Origin: Armigeres subalbatus
Lineage: Eukaryota > Arthropoda > Insecta > Diptera > Culicidae
NCBI RefSeq assembly: GCF_024139115.2
Contig: NW_026943170.1
Coordinates: 1-64,000 of the forward strand
Direction: 5' to 3'
DNA length: 64,000 nucleotides
This document shows positions 22,930 to 34,584 of the stretch, in pieces (position 1 is the first letter of the stretch; each line of letters begins with the position of its first letter). The translations under genes and the position numbers were made by a program. The notes below the pieces were generated by a model. It did no database searches. It saw nothing but the letters and a program-made list of their open reading frames with translations, and was not told where the DNA came from.

Positions 22930-23720
22930 TGCCTGAACTAGCCATCCTTAAGTCCACGCGCACCTTCTGTGTAGCTCCGAGACGATTTAAGCGATAGCCG
23001 ATAAAACGGCGTTCCATCAACTTCATCTTTACACATCCTCCGAACCTGCGCACACCAAACACTGGGCGAGGCCGAGCAAGCCAGCTGCGTTACCTGCACT
23101 GTGTTTCTGCACCTAAACGCCGGGCACATCGAACCCCCATGGTGCTTGCTGTTCACAGCTTTTGCGAACGAGTCAAACAATTGGGAGGGTTCGTGCAGCA
23201 TTGTGCCTTGTCCCTCCAATCCGCAGCGTCGGCGAGATTGCTTCTGTCAGGACCTTGAGTCCCATTGTTTGGCCCCGGTTCCAGGCACTTGAAGCAAACT
23301 TCGGTTGCTCGTATATGCCCACAGGGCAACCGACCATCCCACCTTGACGATCCCTAACTTGACTACCTTGAGGCGTCCGCCTGCAGATAGCCGAACCAAT
23401 GCTACCTGCGTCCCTGCCAGACCTTTCCGTAGCCGAACGGCTGCGATGGGCGTCTCCACTTCACACTGTCGCCGCAGTGCCGTGACGAGCTCTCCGACTT
23501 CGGTGATCTCGTCCAGGTCTAACCCTTAGATTCACCTCCGTCGTGAGTGCCCTCACCTTGACCGTCTCGCCAGAGCTTCCTCCGCCAACTTTGTAGGCGG
23601 CGCCCTTTACGAGACGCCCGCTTCAGCTCGAGGATCATCTCGCCCATCCGACGTCATATTCGACGTACGTCGGCGCCGAGTTCACCGAGCTTGACGTCAC
23701 TCCTCATCGCCTTCAAAACG
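22930..23720 (-). pseudogene. R1-clade gag (ORF1) relic
   Basis: Minus-strand translation from about 23720 to 22930 gives, in changing frames, MRSDVKLGELGADVRRI, MGEMILELKRAS, VRLRKGLAGTQVALV, IVKVGWSVALW and a degenerate Cys-rich segment. These match in order the ORF1 of the element at 32360-37977 (MRVNDKLTGLGEDV, RRGEMILVLKR, VRLRKSFAGMQVAS, LKVGWSVCPL, then CCHC knuckles). The region is GC-rich, with frame changes every few dozen codons, so it is non-functional. Expected function: nucleic-acid-binding gag protein of an R1-type element. Confidence 0.78.
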
Positions 23721-24890
23721 TCCGAGCACTTAGCCTCGTCCGCCGTGATGACAGGGCATCGCCCTGAAGCGATTGGCGCCTACCCGACTTCTGCTACCCT
23801 CATTCACCTGGGCTTTCTTTTCGGTCCTTGACGTCTTCGGTTTCCTCTTGTTCTGACCAGGGTCCAGGAGGCGTCATCCCCCCATTTCCCTGGTCTGGCG
23901 GCTGAGAACTTTCAGCCTGCCTAACCCCTACCACCGTCTCTCCTGAGTGGACGGACCTTTCCAGGTCCTTCCTCCCGGTTTTGGAGGTACCTGGCCGGTT
24001 CAGCTTCCCAGCCCAGGGTAGTAACCCTGCGTTTGAGCGGCCCCAGGAGCTTATCCCTGAGACTGTCTCCCGTTTTTGTGTCTGCTCCGTTGGAGCAGTC
24101 ACCCCTGACGTACCGCAAATACTTGAGCCTCAGTCTGGGTAGACTTTGGTACCAGTTTTGCTGGCACGCCTTCGGTCGAGTCCACGAATCTGGGCCAGTC
24201 TGGGTAGACCTCGACTCCACCGATTTCACGGGTTTACACTTGGCCGTCCGACCGTCCTCTCCAGCTGGCGTCCAGCATCGACTTTCGAAGTTTCTGCAAG
24301 CCCTTTTGAGTTCCTTGCGATATTATGCTTCGATGACGCAAAGTCGATGATGGCGTCCAGCTGTTCCATCGCCCCTCAAGGCCGAAAGCCCATCGCGTTT
24401 GGGTTCATCGCCTCCAGCCATGGGCCGTCACCGGCCGGCGTTTTTTAGCGAGAGGAAGGTTGAGTAACCACGCTGGCGCTGCGCACTGAGTTGCCGACTA
24501 TTGCCTCTGGCCTCCTAGGCGAGAACGAACAACCTACCTCTTGCGAAGGGGTTGTCGCCACACTACTACCACTTATTGAAGAATTGACTTTCCTATGTCC
24601 ACGAGTGTTCCGGGAAAAGAGGTCCACCACGCCAGAGTTCAGCATGACGCGGTGAGGGACAGTTACGTGGAGAGTGCCGACCCACAGGCTCCGCTTATTA
24701 TTTCACCCCTGGCCATGCATCCCTCGGCACGGGTCGCTTGACGCCTTGGGATTAGGGGTTAGGGACGATGGTCCCGGCCCACACTCGCAGTGGCATGGGA
24801 GGTCGTCAAGCCCTTGGACAAAGTCCCTGCTGCTCCAGTTGTCTGTTATGTCTGCATCTGATTACTCTATCAGCATCTAAAACCCCTGTT
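23721..24890 (-). mobile_element. GC-rich 5' portion of the R1-like relic
   Basis: Continuous with the gag relic and similarly GC-rich, this stretch is upstream of it on the minus strand. It probably holds the 5' UTR and gag N-terminus. Near 24820-24860 the minus strand reads CAAGGGCTTGACGACC; the intact R1 element has the same word near its own 5' end (32399-32414), which supports the assignment and places the 5' end near 24880. Confidence 0.55.
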
Positions 24891-25049
24891 CAAAGGTATC
24901 TCTTTGCGGTTTGTTTTGATTCGTTTCACGATGTTCTATCTTCTTTTACCGATCCACGTGCTAAATGACGTTTGAAGCATTTTCATGAACCAAGTTCAAA
25001 CGATCTCGTTTTAATTTATTGAAAAAGCCTGATTAATCTCACCAGCAGC

Positions 25050-27614
25050 ACAATGGGAAATTGATTCAAAGGTGGAAAAATTGATAACTTTTCACGAACA
25101 ACTTACAGAAGAGATCAAGAGCTTATTCGAAGGAATTTTGCAAAGAATTCAGTGGGTGTTCATGGACGTGGAACGCTTCTGTATGTAGTTATGAGCTCGT
25201 TTTGCCCTAATGCCCTATACATCGCTAGTTTCCAAACTATTTGTCATTTTATCTTTAAAACATTGTACCAAATTGTGTTCATCTCTTCACTGTGGATCCA
25301 CAGAAGGCACAAATATTTTTGTTGGTAAAAGTTGGAAATTTAGGATTTATGGGTCAATCAAAATGCATTTTATGTGCAATTTCATGTATTTGTAAAAATA
25401 GTAATATTTACAGATAAGTGTTGATATTATTGTCTCAAAGTGTTGAACAGATATTGACAAACGTTTGCCGAACAAAATTAATGAAATAAATTTCAAAATG
25501 TTTTATTTGGTTATTTATTAGTTAAAAACGATTTTTAAAACTTTTGAATAGCACCGATGCCAAAATTTCCAAACCATACCCGATGCACAACTAGACAAGA
25601 ATAGTCATATGTTATGAGGCTTGATGTGATCATAGATAGAGGTGATGGAGATACACTTTTTTTACCTTTTGCCCAAATTCTCATGAAGCAATATAACTCA
25701 ATGATTTTGAGAAGGAATGAGTAGTATTAATTAATTGATATTTTCAATGATATAATTAAAATAAATAATCAATAATTCATTAAAAATATTGAATTATAGG
25801 GAAGGGTCATACAGCTATTTAATGTATTTTTCTTCAAATAGCATAACATTTTTCACAGACGACGCACATAGAAGATAAAGGGCTTATTCAAGAGGGAGTT
25901 TTCCAAGAAATTCAGTGAGAATCTTTATAGACTAGACACTTTTGTATGTAGTTATTAGCAGTTTTGCTCCAATGTCCCATATATCTAATTTATCAAATTT
26001 TGTGCTTTTATCTTCAAGTATTGTACTAAAGATGTTCCTCTTCATTATAGATCAGAAAAGACTACATATTTGTTGGAAAATTTGGAAATTTAAAGGATTT
26101 TGGGTCAAATAATCATCAAATGCATCTATGTGAATTTTTCATGTACTCTGTAAAAAATAATAATACACAGTCATTTGCACTAATTAGTCGAATGATCATT
26201 TAGGTTAATTTAGTGATTTAAAAACTTGTAAGCATTGATGGTTTACATATGGTCAATTTTATGAAATCTACAACCTATTGATTATTCAGATATTTACAGA
26301 TATGTTTATATTACTGTTGTATTTTTTTTGATAAATAAAATAAACAAATCCATATATTACATTAAAAAGGATTTAAGACATTTTGGGACAAAAAGGAAAA
26401 ATTCAATATTTAAAACTAGTTGTTATCTAGTGTGCAAACGGGTATGGTTTGGTATGGCATTAAAAATCGTTACCTAAATCAAACAAAACACTGCGAAATG
26501 ATTTACTTCATTAGTAATTGAAAATTAAAATTCACGTAAAGTGCAATGATACTTATTTGACCCCAAAACTTTTTAAATTTTCAACTTTTACCAACAAAGC
26601 ATCTATAGTTTTCATTGTTGATCTATAATGAAGAGGAGAACACATCTTTAGTACAAATTTAAAGATAAAAGCATCGAAAAATTTGATAAACTGTGATGTA
26701 TGGGACATTGAAAACTAGCTTAATAACTACATACAGAATTGTCATGTCTATAAAAATGTCTCACTGAATTTCTTGGAGAATCCCTCTCGAATAAGCCTCT
26801 TTATCTCTATGCATCGTCTGTGAAAAATGTTATCTATTTTGAATAAAAATTACATTAATGATGTATGACCCCTAAATCCCTATAATTCAATATTTTTAGA
26901 ATTATATGATTATTTTTATTTTAATTATCATTGGAAAATATCAATTAAATTAACAATACTACATCATTTCCTTCTCAAAATCATTGAGTTATATTGCTTC
27001 ATAGGAATTTGGGCAAAAATAAAAAGTATCTCCCATCACCTCCTATCTATGATCACATCAAGCTCATAACATATACTATTCTTGTCTAGGCGATCGGATG
27101 GTTTGGAAATGTTTGGATCGATATCAAAAGTTTTAAAAATCGTTTTTACTAATAAAACCAAATAAAACATTTGTGAAAATTTATTTCATTAATTTTTGTT
27201 CGGCAAACTTTGTCAAATCTGTTCAACACTTTGAGACAATAATATCAACACTTATCTGTAAATATTATATTTTTACAAATACAGAAAATTTACAAAAATG
27301 ACTTGATGCTTATTTGACCCCAAAACTTTAAATTTCCAACTTTTACCAACAAAATATATTTAGTGCCTTCGATCCACAGTAAGAGATAAACAATTTTAGA
27401 ACAATGTCTTAAAGATAAAATGACAAATAGTTTGGAAACTAGCGATATATGGCATTAGGGCAAACGAGTCATAACTACATACAGAAGCGTTCCACGTCCA
27501 TGAAACAGCACTCACTGAATTCTTTGAAATTCCTTCGAATAAGCTCTGATCTCTTCTGTAAGTTGTTCGAAGAAAGTTATCAATTTTTCCACCTTGGAAT
27601 CGAATTTCCCATTG
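25050..27614. mobile_element. Large fold-back palindrome (~2.56 kb)
   Basis: The left arm begins at 25050 (CAATGGGAAATTGATTCAAA) and the right arm ends at 27614 with the complement. Corresponding positions sum to about 52,664, placing the centre near 26,332. The arms match over roughly 1.1-1.2 kb with moderate divergence. Each arm also carries two copies of one module of about 300 bp (25090-25400 and 25880-26170; inverted at about 26520-26830 and 27290-27560). All four include a CAGT(G/A).., TATGTAGTTAT.A and TTGGTAAAAGTTGGAAATTT-like series. No transposase is readable. Confidence 0.85.
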
Positions 27615-27629
27615 TGATGGTGGTGCCTT

Positions 27630-28235
27630 TCGCGATAAAAATAGTATTTTGGCCATAATTTTGGACCAGTCAGATCTAGCCAATTTTCAATAGGAACAAA
27701 TTGACAACGAAATTTCGATTTCTTCGATACAGATAAATAGTTTTTGCAAAGTCTTGTGTCGACCGAGTTGAGAGCTTCAAAATTATCTGCATTGTTGAAA
27801 GTGATCTGAGGAAGCCGGAGGGCATACAACGGGAGACTTTGAATTTATTTATTTTTTCAATGGGGAAGGTTAACGTCAAAAAATACTGTTCCGAAATTTC
27901 AAAGTCATAAACTAAGCAATATTTTCACTTCTGCTAATATGGTCCGTATGTAACAAAATGTTTCAAACAATTTAATATTGATTAGATTTTAATACATAGT
28001 TTTTAAAATGTTAGCAACGCAATAAGAGTAGTTAAAATCTCACCGCAATTTTTTTACACGCTGCATCATTGATGCTTAAACTGGGATCACTTGTTACGCG
28101 GTTTTGTTTTGATAATTTTGGCCTTGGATTTATTAAAACATTGTCTACTAATGTATCTAAAATCGAAGAAAAATCAGGAGGTGGTTCGACAGGTAGGGTA
28201 AAAGTTCCGATAGTCGCGGGTGTTCCTATAGTTGG
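27630..28235 (-). other. Unidentified minus-strand open segments
   Basis: Minus-strand frames at 27829-27512 and 28240-28032 look somewhat protein-like. The first has NFEALNSVDTRLCKNYL and FVPIENWLDLTG. The second is Pro/Thr rich with PTIGTPATIGTFTLPVEPPP. The first runs into the fold-back arm and the second continues upstream into MITE sequence. I recognise no domain, so treat them as possible remnants only. Confidence 0.25.
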
Positions 28236-28239
28236 GGTA

Positions 28240-28440
28240 GTGTTACTTTTATTTTTTCTGCAGTGGCAAAATCCACACAGCCAAATTGCTAAAATAAATA
28301 ACTGTTCCGCAAAAATGGCGTTTGTTAGCTGATTTTCGCTGATTATCAGAAATCTTGAAGAAATCTCGCCAAGAAAACATGTTTCCTGGGCCATGGCTGT
28401 GCGAATCTCGGTAAAAGTTTAAATTTTGCGTGTGTACGTA
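28240..28440. mobile_element. MITE copy related to 31341-31589
   Basis: It shares with 31341-31589, in order, TTTCTGCAG..GGCAAAA, CACAGCC, GCAAAAATG.CGTTTGTTAG, CTGATTTTCG, AAATCTCG, ACATGTTT and GGCTGTGCGAATCTCGGTAA, then a GCGTGTGTAC end. The left TIR is not evident. Confidence 0.7.
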
Positions 28441-28673
28441 TTTAAACGCAGCAACCCATATAGTCTATCAATTTGTTGATCTGTTTATTACACGTAATAG
28501 AGGAAAACAAGTTGAAATTGCATCAAATCGGTAAAATACCTTATCTTTTTCTGCTTTTCAATAGTTGTGGTAGGTTCCTATAGGTGAGTCCATATGATAA
28601 CAATGGGTTTCGCAACTAGGAAAAGAATTAAAAATTGGAACTAAACACTGGACCAATAGTTGGAGGTATCTAA

Positions 28674-28863
28674 CACGCAAAAAAACGTTCATGAATTCGT
28701 GAACTAACAAGTCTACGTGTATTTTTCGAAAACGGCCACGGATTCGGGAACAAAGTCACGTTTTCTGGAACGTTCTGAATAACGTGACTGGTGTTCCCAA
28801 ATCCATGAATTAAATCACGGTATTTTTTGCTGGTTCACGAATTTAGGAACGTTTTTTTACGTG
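28674..28863. mobile_element. Palindromic MITE
   Basis: The ends are CACGCAAAAAAACGTTCATG and its imperfect complement (..GGAACGTTTTTTTACGTG), each followed inward by ATTCGTGAAC or GTTCACGAAT. The interior has further matched TTCGGGAAC and GTTCCC blocks. Length is 190 bp and no protein is encoded. Confidence 0.8.
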
Positions 28864-29109
28864 AAGGTAACAATGATGGGTTCTGCAGCAAATGAAGCAC
28901 TCTTCGTTTAAACTATAATTGATGACCTTTGAATACGTATTTAAGTGTCCAAATGAAGTATAGACGTGGTGTAAGCAAATGAATAGTGGCTGAGCTGAAT
29001 GAGCTTAGTTCTCCACTATTGGGTCTTCAACCCATTCCCAGGCATTGTGCTTCGCTCAACCTCTAAACTCTATAGTTACATAATTTGATTTCAATTTCAA
29101 CTGGCTGCA

Positions 29110-29185
29110 TCGTAAATTGGGCCTTCATTAGTCATGCTGAAGGTGGTGGGTTCGATTCTCGTTCCGGTCTAGGCTCCTCAAAACT
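29110..29185 (+). mobile_element. tRNA-derived SINE-like fragment
   Basis: GGTTCGATTCTC at 29149-29160 is close to the RNA polymerase III B-box consensus. It is followed by GTTCCGGTCTAGG, which resembles the body of tRNA-derived mosquito SINEs as I remember them. A good A box and the tail are not clear, so it is probably a truncated copy. Confidence 0.4.
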
Positions 29186-29299
29186 GCGAATAATTTTCGA
29201 AAAACAAAAAAACAAGTCAAATCTTTACATTATATTAAGAACCTTAGAATTGAAAGTATTCACAGTATGTATTTTTCTGAATACTTTCTATTCTAAGTT

Positions 29300-31340
29300 A
29301 TCCATGCGTAGGTAAGGGTTCAGTTATCCACGACATCTCTGGAGAAAGGTCTTAGATCTACACGCATAACGGTCTATCGAATTGTTTCAAACATAGTATA
29401 ATATTTTTTGATATACTTAAAATAGACCATGTTCGATATATGTCCTGTGTTATGAAGAAATTCGGAAATAAAGTCTCACGTTCAACCAAAGATCTGCTTA
29501 AAAATTCTGAGCTCATTGTCCAGTTTATAAAAAGTGTACGTGATGCCGAAATTGCCGCTTAAAATATTGTTGCGTTTCAAGAAGCTATGACCAATGAGCA
29601 GACCATGCAACTTTTGGATGAAGTTCGAATTGTCCTGCTTTCCCGTGTTGTTCCTATGTAGCACAGACACCTCAAACGGCAAGGAAATTTGGTGAGCTTA
29701 TTCCAATTTGTCTTTTGTTGGCTTATTATGTTTGATCTATAACCATTTGAATTTGAAATAATTATGGTAAGAGATCGGGTACAATCTGAATATTTCCAAG
29801 CATTTGAAATGCTATAATATACTTAGTAACATCAAAATTCCGTACGTATCAAATTACATATTGTTATATCTTACTTCACGTAGGAAGGAAGTTATGTATT
29901 TAAATTGAATAATTTTAGGTTTCTATAGACAAAGTTGTATTTAATCTTGAAATGGAAGTAATTCTCTCATTTCAACATATTTCATTCAACTGACGTTACT
30001 GCTATTAGATTGATCGTAACCTATTTTTCTATTAGATACATAAGTTGACCAACATAATTTGAATAAAGCACAATCGTCGTTCCAAAATCAAGGTCAGATC
30101 AAATTTTAAGCATCCTATTATGCAAAGGTGATAATACGGTGCCTGATGGAACCACCATATACTACAAGGTGTATGAAGTACAGAAAATATTTACAAGCAT
30201 TTCCTTCAGTGAACTTGTTAACTCTTAATGTGCAATGTTGTTTAGCAACAAACTGAACGAAGTATACTGAATTTCAATCACTTTAATTCTCGAGTCAACC
30301 CCATGTTCGGTGCGCCTGTGCCTGTGCTGGGCTGGGAACGCGCATTTAAGCTTGTTAGTGCCCCGCCGAAGCTTCGTCATCATCGATTCGCACCGCTAAA
30401 ACCGCTTTTCTGTCAATTACACTTCGGTTGGTGGATAGTTTCTATTTTTGCTACCGTTTCCTTCGGCTGAAAATTCGTTGACCTTGTTTCGGTGTTTCAC
30501 AAAACAAAAAGAAACAAAATTGTTTGGTTTTTTTTTTATTTCTGTGTCGCAATGTGAGCAATGTGGTTTGGTTGTACTCTTCGTCCAGGAATGGGGCGCC
30601 GTGCATGTTATTGACCATTACATGCTGCTCGATCCGTCACTCTGGCGAGGAGGCATCATTTCGTGAAAATCATCGAGCATCATTCATTGCCTTTCATTAC
30701 GACACTCTGCATAAACAGCTGCCACGAGAAAAAGCAACTTGTTCTCATTTTTTTAAAATAATTTACATTAACTGACTCAGGTCTGACGCAGTTTTGCAAC
30801 TTAAATGCGTCGCGGATATTATTTTGGGGCTCACAAGCTTAATTCGATTTAGTTATATTGTGTTGGGCTTCGTCATCCACAAAAAAATAAAGTTACAAGT
30901 TAGTTACTGACTAATTTACAGCTGGTTAATCAAGTGGAAAATGTTCAATTGAACAATATACTTTGTTACTGCTTGGTTGAATTCTGAATTCTGAACACAT
31001 ATCGTATTTCGTCTACTACTCGAATATTTCTCTAACGTTTTTTTTAGTCGAATGAATTTCAAGGAATTGCAGATGCAAACTATTTTCCAGATGAGGGTAG
31101 TCGGCCTTGGTCGGGTTTATACAATTGTTGGTAGAAATTGGAACAGACATAGAATAAATATTGAAATGAGCAGTAGCAGACGAACGAGCGTAGTTTATTA
31201 GAAGGCCTGTTTCACGCAAATTGATACCTACACAGTGTCAGTATATTCCATCACTATCACCATAGCCAAGAAGAAGACTACTCTATTTATTTCCAACACT
31301 TTGACTGGTCTTAAATATACACAACACAAGATACTTTTGA
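29300..31340. other. Unassigned stretch
   Basis: No gene can be supported. Bases 30300-30720 are more GC-rich, and two short overlapping frames there have no recognisable domain. A minus-strand frame at 29682-29482 (67 residues) is unrecognised. Confidence 0.45.
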
Positions 31341-31589
31341 CTACACACTTAGTTTTCATTTCTGCAGTTCGGCAAAAAAACCGCACAGCCGTGCGCCAGC
31401 AAAATGAAAAACTGATATCCCGGCAAAAATGACGTTTGTTAGCTGATTTTCGGCAAATTATTCGCTGATTTTCAGCAACTTTGACAGAAATCTCGGCAAA
31501 AAACATGTTTGCTGGGGCACGGCTGTGCGAATCTCGGTAAAAGTTCAACATTTTGCTGAGATCCCGGTAAAAAAAATTAAGTGTGTAGA
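31341..31589. mobile_element. MITE with CTACACACTTA ends
   Basis: It begins CTACACACTTAG and ends TTAAGTGTGTAG. The sub-terminal CCGCACAGCCGTGCGCCAGC pairs loosely with GCTGGGGCACGGCTGTGCG inside the other arm. It is 249 bp, has no coding capacity, and a second copy lies at 28240-28440. Confidence 0.8.
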
Positions 31590-32343
31590 TTTATTTACTT
31601 TCATTAAAATATCTAGATAAACGTACATAAAATCCCCTAGTTAGCAACATTATTACGCCAGATAGAGTCATTCAACTCGGAACGATTGTAATTCTACGCC
31701 ATTTGTCACACCTTGCTCACATCTTCTCAAATGATGAGGTCCAAATGCATGCTATGTAGTGCACGCTATTATCTAGTGTGACAATTTGAACCCTGGGACC
31801 CCTCATGCTTTTGATCATAAATCCAGGGGCAACGCACAGTGAATGAAAAACAAGCTTCATCAAGTCCGTACAAAATATCAAACTGGTCAGATCTGCATGG
31901 CTCGATGGAAAGTAGTTGTTTGAAAAGTTGCAGCTACAAAATTGCGCTTTTTGAAGCTCTGCTCTGACACACGCCGAGCGGAGGCAAGTAGTCGCGACGT
32001 TTGCTGCCCCTGCGCTGGTCGCCTGGTACCTACATGGGTGAGTAATGAAACGAGCGGGCTTTGGTCGGTCGCTATGAGAGCAGCTATAGAGTAATAGCGG
32101 AGATCAACCATATGTGATAAGTGATTCCAATCAAACTGCAAGATAAATTGCCGAGACAACGACGACAAGAGAAGGAAGCCAGTCGGTGGACTTTTGGAGT
32201 CCTCCGCTACCACCGTGCGAAGTCTGCACGGAAGCTCGGATTGTTGCTCCGTGCAGTTGGCTCGCTAGCAGTGGAATGTTCACTTTTGTGAACACACTTG
32301 TGCTAGTGAACACTCGCTAGCAGTGGAATGTTCACTTTTGGTA
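31590..32343. other. Unassigned target region of the R1-like insertion
   Basis: No gene is recognised. A 28-bp direct repeat (starting CTCGCTAGCAGTGGAATGTT) occurs at 32261-32288 and 32313-32340. Between them is a small dyad (GTTCAC..GTGAAC). The retroelement duplication starts four bases after the second copy. Confidence 0.6.
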
Positions 32344-33169
32344 GACTAACCAGACGTCAGGGGGCAGCAGGGACAGTAGGGACAGCATGGACCATGTCCA
32401 AGGGCTTGACGACCCCTCCCCAGCTGTCTGTGAGTCAGGGGGAACTGCCTAGGGCGTGGTGGGATTTAGCAGTGGGCTCTGTTAAAATCCCTCCCAAAAA
32501 ACCACAAGTGCCCGTAAGCAGACTCTATCAAAGCGACTGTGTGCCGCTTCAAAAGCACAAGCCCAGGGAGTGTCATTGGCACATCAGGATTGATTCCAGT
32601 AAGATCCTGATTATGGTATACTGGTTGTATGTTATTGGTCTTGTTTGGATATTGAGATATTGTGAACGCGAGGGCTGGTAGTCTGGTTATTCTATTCTCT
32701 TAGTAAGGCCGGGTGACACCGACCTGAAACGGCGAATGGGCTAATGGCCAGGCTGTCTTCCGTCCCCTAAAACCGTGGCGGGCCTTGCAGCACGCGGTAC
32801 AATTCTGTCGCTCAGCTGGCAGCTGAGTGGGAGTAGGCTCAGATGCTTTTCCCTGACTAGCGCTGATCTGGCTCTGAACACGAAAGTGTCAACCTCGCAT
32901 GGCCTCCTGCATGCCGCAAGGTATGTATAGATAACCATGGGATCGTGAAGGCGACTACACCAGCAGGATTCGACAGCAGCCGCAAGGGGACCCATCAGAC
33001 ATGAGTAATCCCATTAAACAAAAACGACGAAGGAAGGAGGTGAAGCGAATGGTGGTAAGGAGAACCCTTTCACCAGACGCAGCGGCCTGGAAAGGTCTCC
33101 CCAAAGATCGCCGGGGAAGGCGATGGTGAAGCCCGTGGAGGGTCTGAGGAGGTGCCGGTTGAAGTAAAG

Positions 33170-34579
33170 ATGGACGGCCCTACCCTGACCCGCGTCATCA
33201 AATCTGTGATGGCGAACCACGAAGAACGCGGTGGTCACACGATGGAAGTAGTCACGGAAGTATCCGACGTGATTATGTCCTTCCTAGACAACCGGGTTAA
33301 CTACAGCAAGGACTTGAAACTTGCTGTACAGGCACTCTGTGCCCTAGTAGTTGAGGCCAAAACGGAGTGGAGGTCCCTACTAGAGGCCAGTAAGAGTGCA
33401 GAGAAGGAGCTCCGCAAACTCGTCAAGGAGCGGAAGCAGGCGGATAAGGATAAAGAGGAGGCGGAATTGAAAATCCGTCTCTTGTCCGAGGGTAAACGAC
33501 TGGCGGAGAGCCAGGTCGAGGAACTCCGCAAGAGGATGGCTGTAACGGAGCGACCCGAAGCTGAGTAAGGTTACGCAGGAGGCGAACCTGAAAACAGCTG
33601 TCGAGAATTCCGCAGCCCCGAAGTCAGCGAGAAGGAAGAAGGTCGAGCGAAAGGATGGCCATCTCAAGCCGTTGAACCCAGTGCCTCCACCAGTGAGGAC
33701 CACTGAAGCTCGCCGGGAGGAAGACTTACCCTGGAGGGAAGTCGTGAACCCCAAGAAGGCGAGACGACAACGACAGCAGACCGCAGAGAAAGCGGCAGGC
33801 GGAGCGATACGCGCCACCGTTAAGAAGGGTAGAGCCCAGAAGACGACGGGTGAACCTTCCAATGTCGGTGGTAGGCGTAAAGATAGAGGTGAGGCGATTA
33901 TCGTCAGTACTGACGACAAGAGCTACGCCGAAGTCTTGAAGGCCATGAGAGTTAATGACAAACTCACTGGCCTAGGAGAGGATGTCAACTGCATCCGAAG
34001 GACGCGGAGAGGCGAGATGATTCTCGTCTTGAAGCGGGATGCTGCTCAGAAGAGTTCTGAGTACAAAAAGTTGACAGAGGAAGTCCTGGGCGATGGGGTT
34101 CAAGTAAGAGCCCTATGTCCAGTTTCGAACATCCAGTGCAAGGGCCTGGATGAAGTAACCGAGGCTCGAGACCTGGTCGACGCACTGAGAGATCAGTGCA
34201 ATGTCGAGATCCAGGAATCTACGGTTCGGTTACGAAAAAGCTTCGCGGGAATGCAGGTTGCCTCATTCCAAGTACCTCAGGCTGAGGCCAAAAAGGTAAT
34301 GGATAAGGCTAAACTGAAAGTGGGTTGGTCGGTATGTCCGCTAAGTATAAGCCAACCACTTCAGACCTGTTTCAGGTGTCTTGGCAACGGTCATAAGTCT
34401 TATGACTGTAAAGGACCTGATCGCAGTAAGCTATGCCGTAGGTGTGGAGCTGAAGGCCACCAAGCTCGCACCTGTCAGGCTGCACCAAGGTGTCTGATCT
34501 GTCCCCTGGTACAGACAACAGACACCTCACCGGTGTCCAGGCTTGTCCGGCCTCTAGAAGGATCCAGACACGCAGGTAA
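33170..34579 (+). pseudogene. R1-like ORF1, gag-like protein with zinc knuckles (frameshifted)
   Basis: The first frame to 33568 has its first in-frame ATG at 33170. It is rich in Lys/Glu heptad-like sequence (residues about 60-130; ELRKLVKERKQADKDKEEAE), suggesting a coiled coil for multimerisation. Near 33550-33566 the frame shifts by one base. The second frame is basic, then has a gag core (VRLRKSFAGMQVAS, LKVGWSVCPL) and two knuckles, CFRCLGNGHKSYDC and CRRCGAEGHQARTC. A third knuckle begins CLIC, but a frame change near 34500 interrupts it; in the neighbouring frame His and Cys follow at suitable spacing and a TAA closes at about 34579. An upstream ATG at 33001 is soon closed by stop in its own frame. 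Confidence 0.85.
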
Positions 34580-34584
34580 CACAG

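Noticed and set aside
29482..29682. Minus-strand 66-residue frame, and on the plus strand a Cys-rich CRNCRLKYCC string.
   Set aside because: Neither frame extends, the plus-strand string is bounded by stops, and the spacing does not fit a complete zinc-finger domain.
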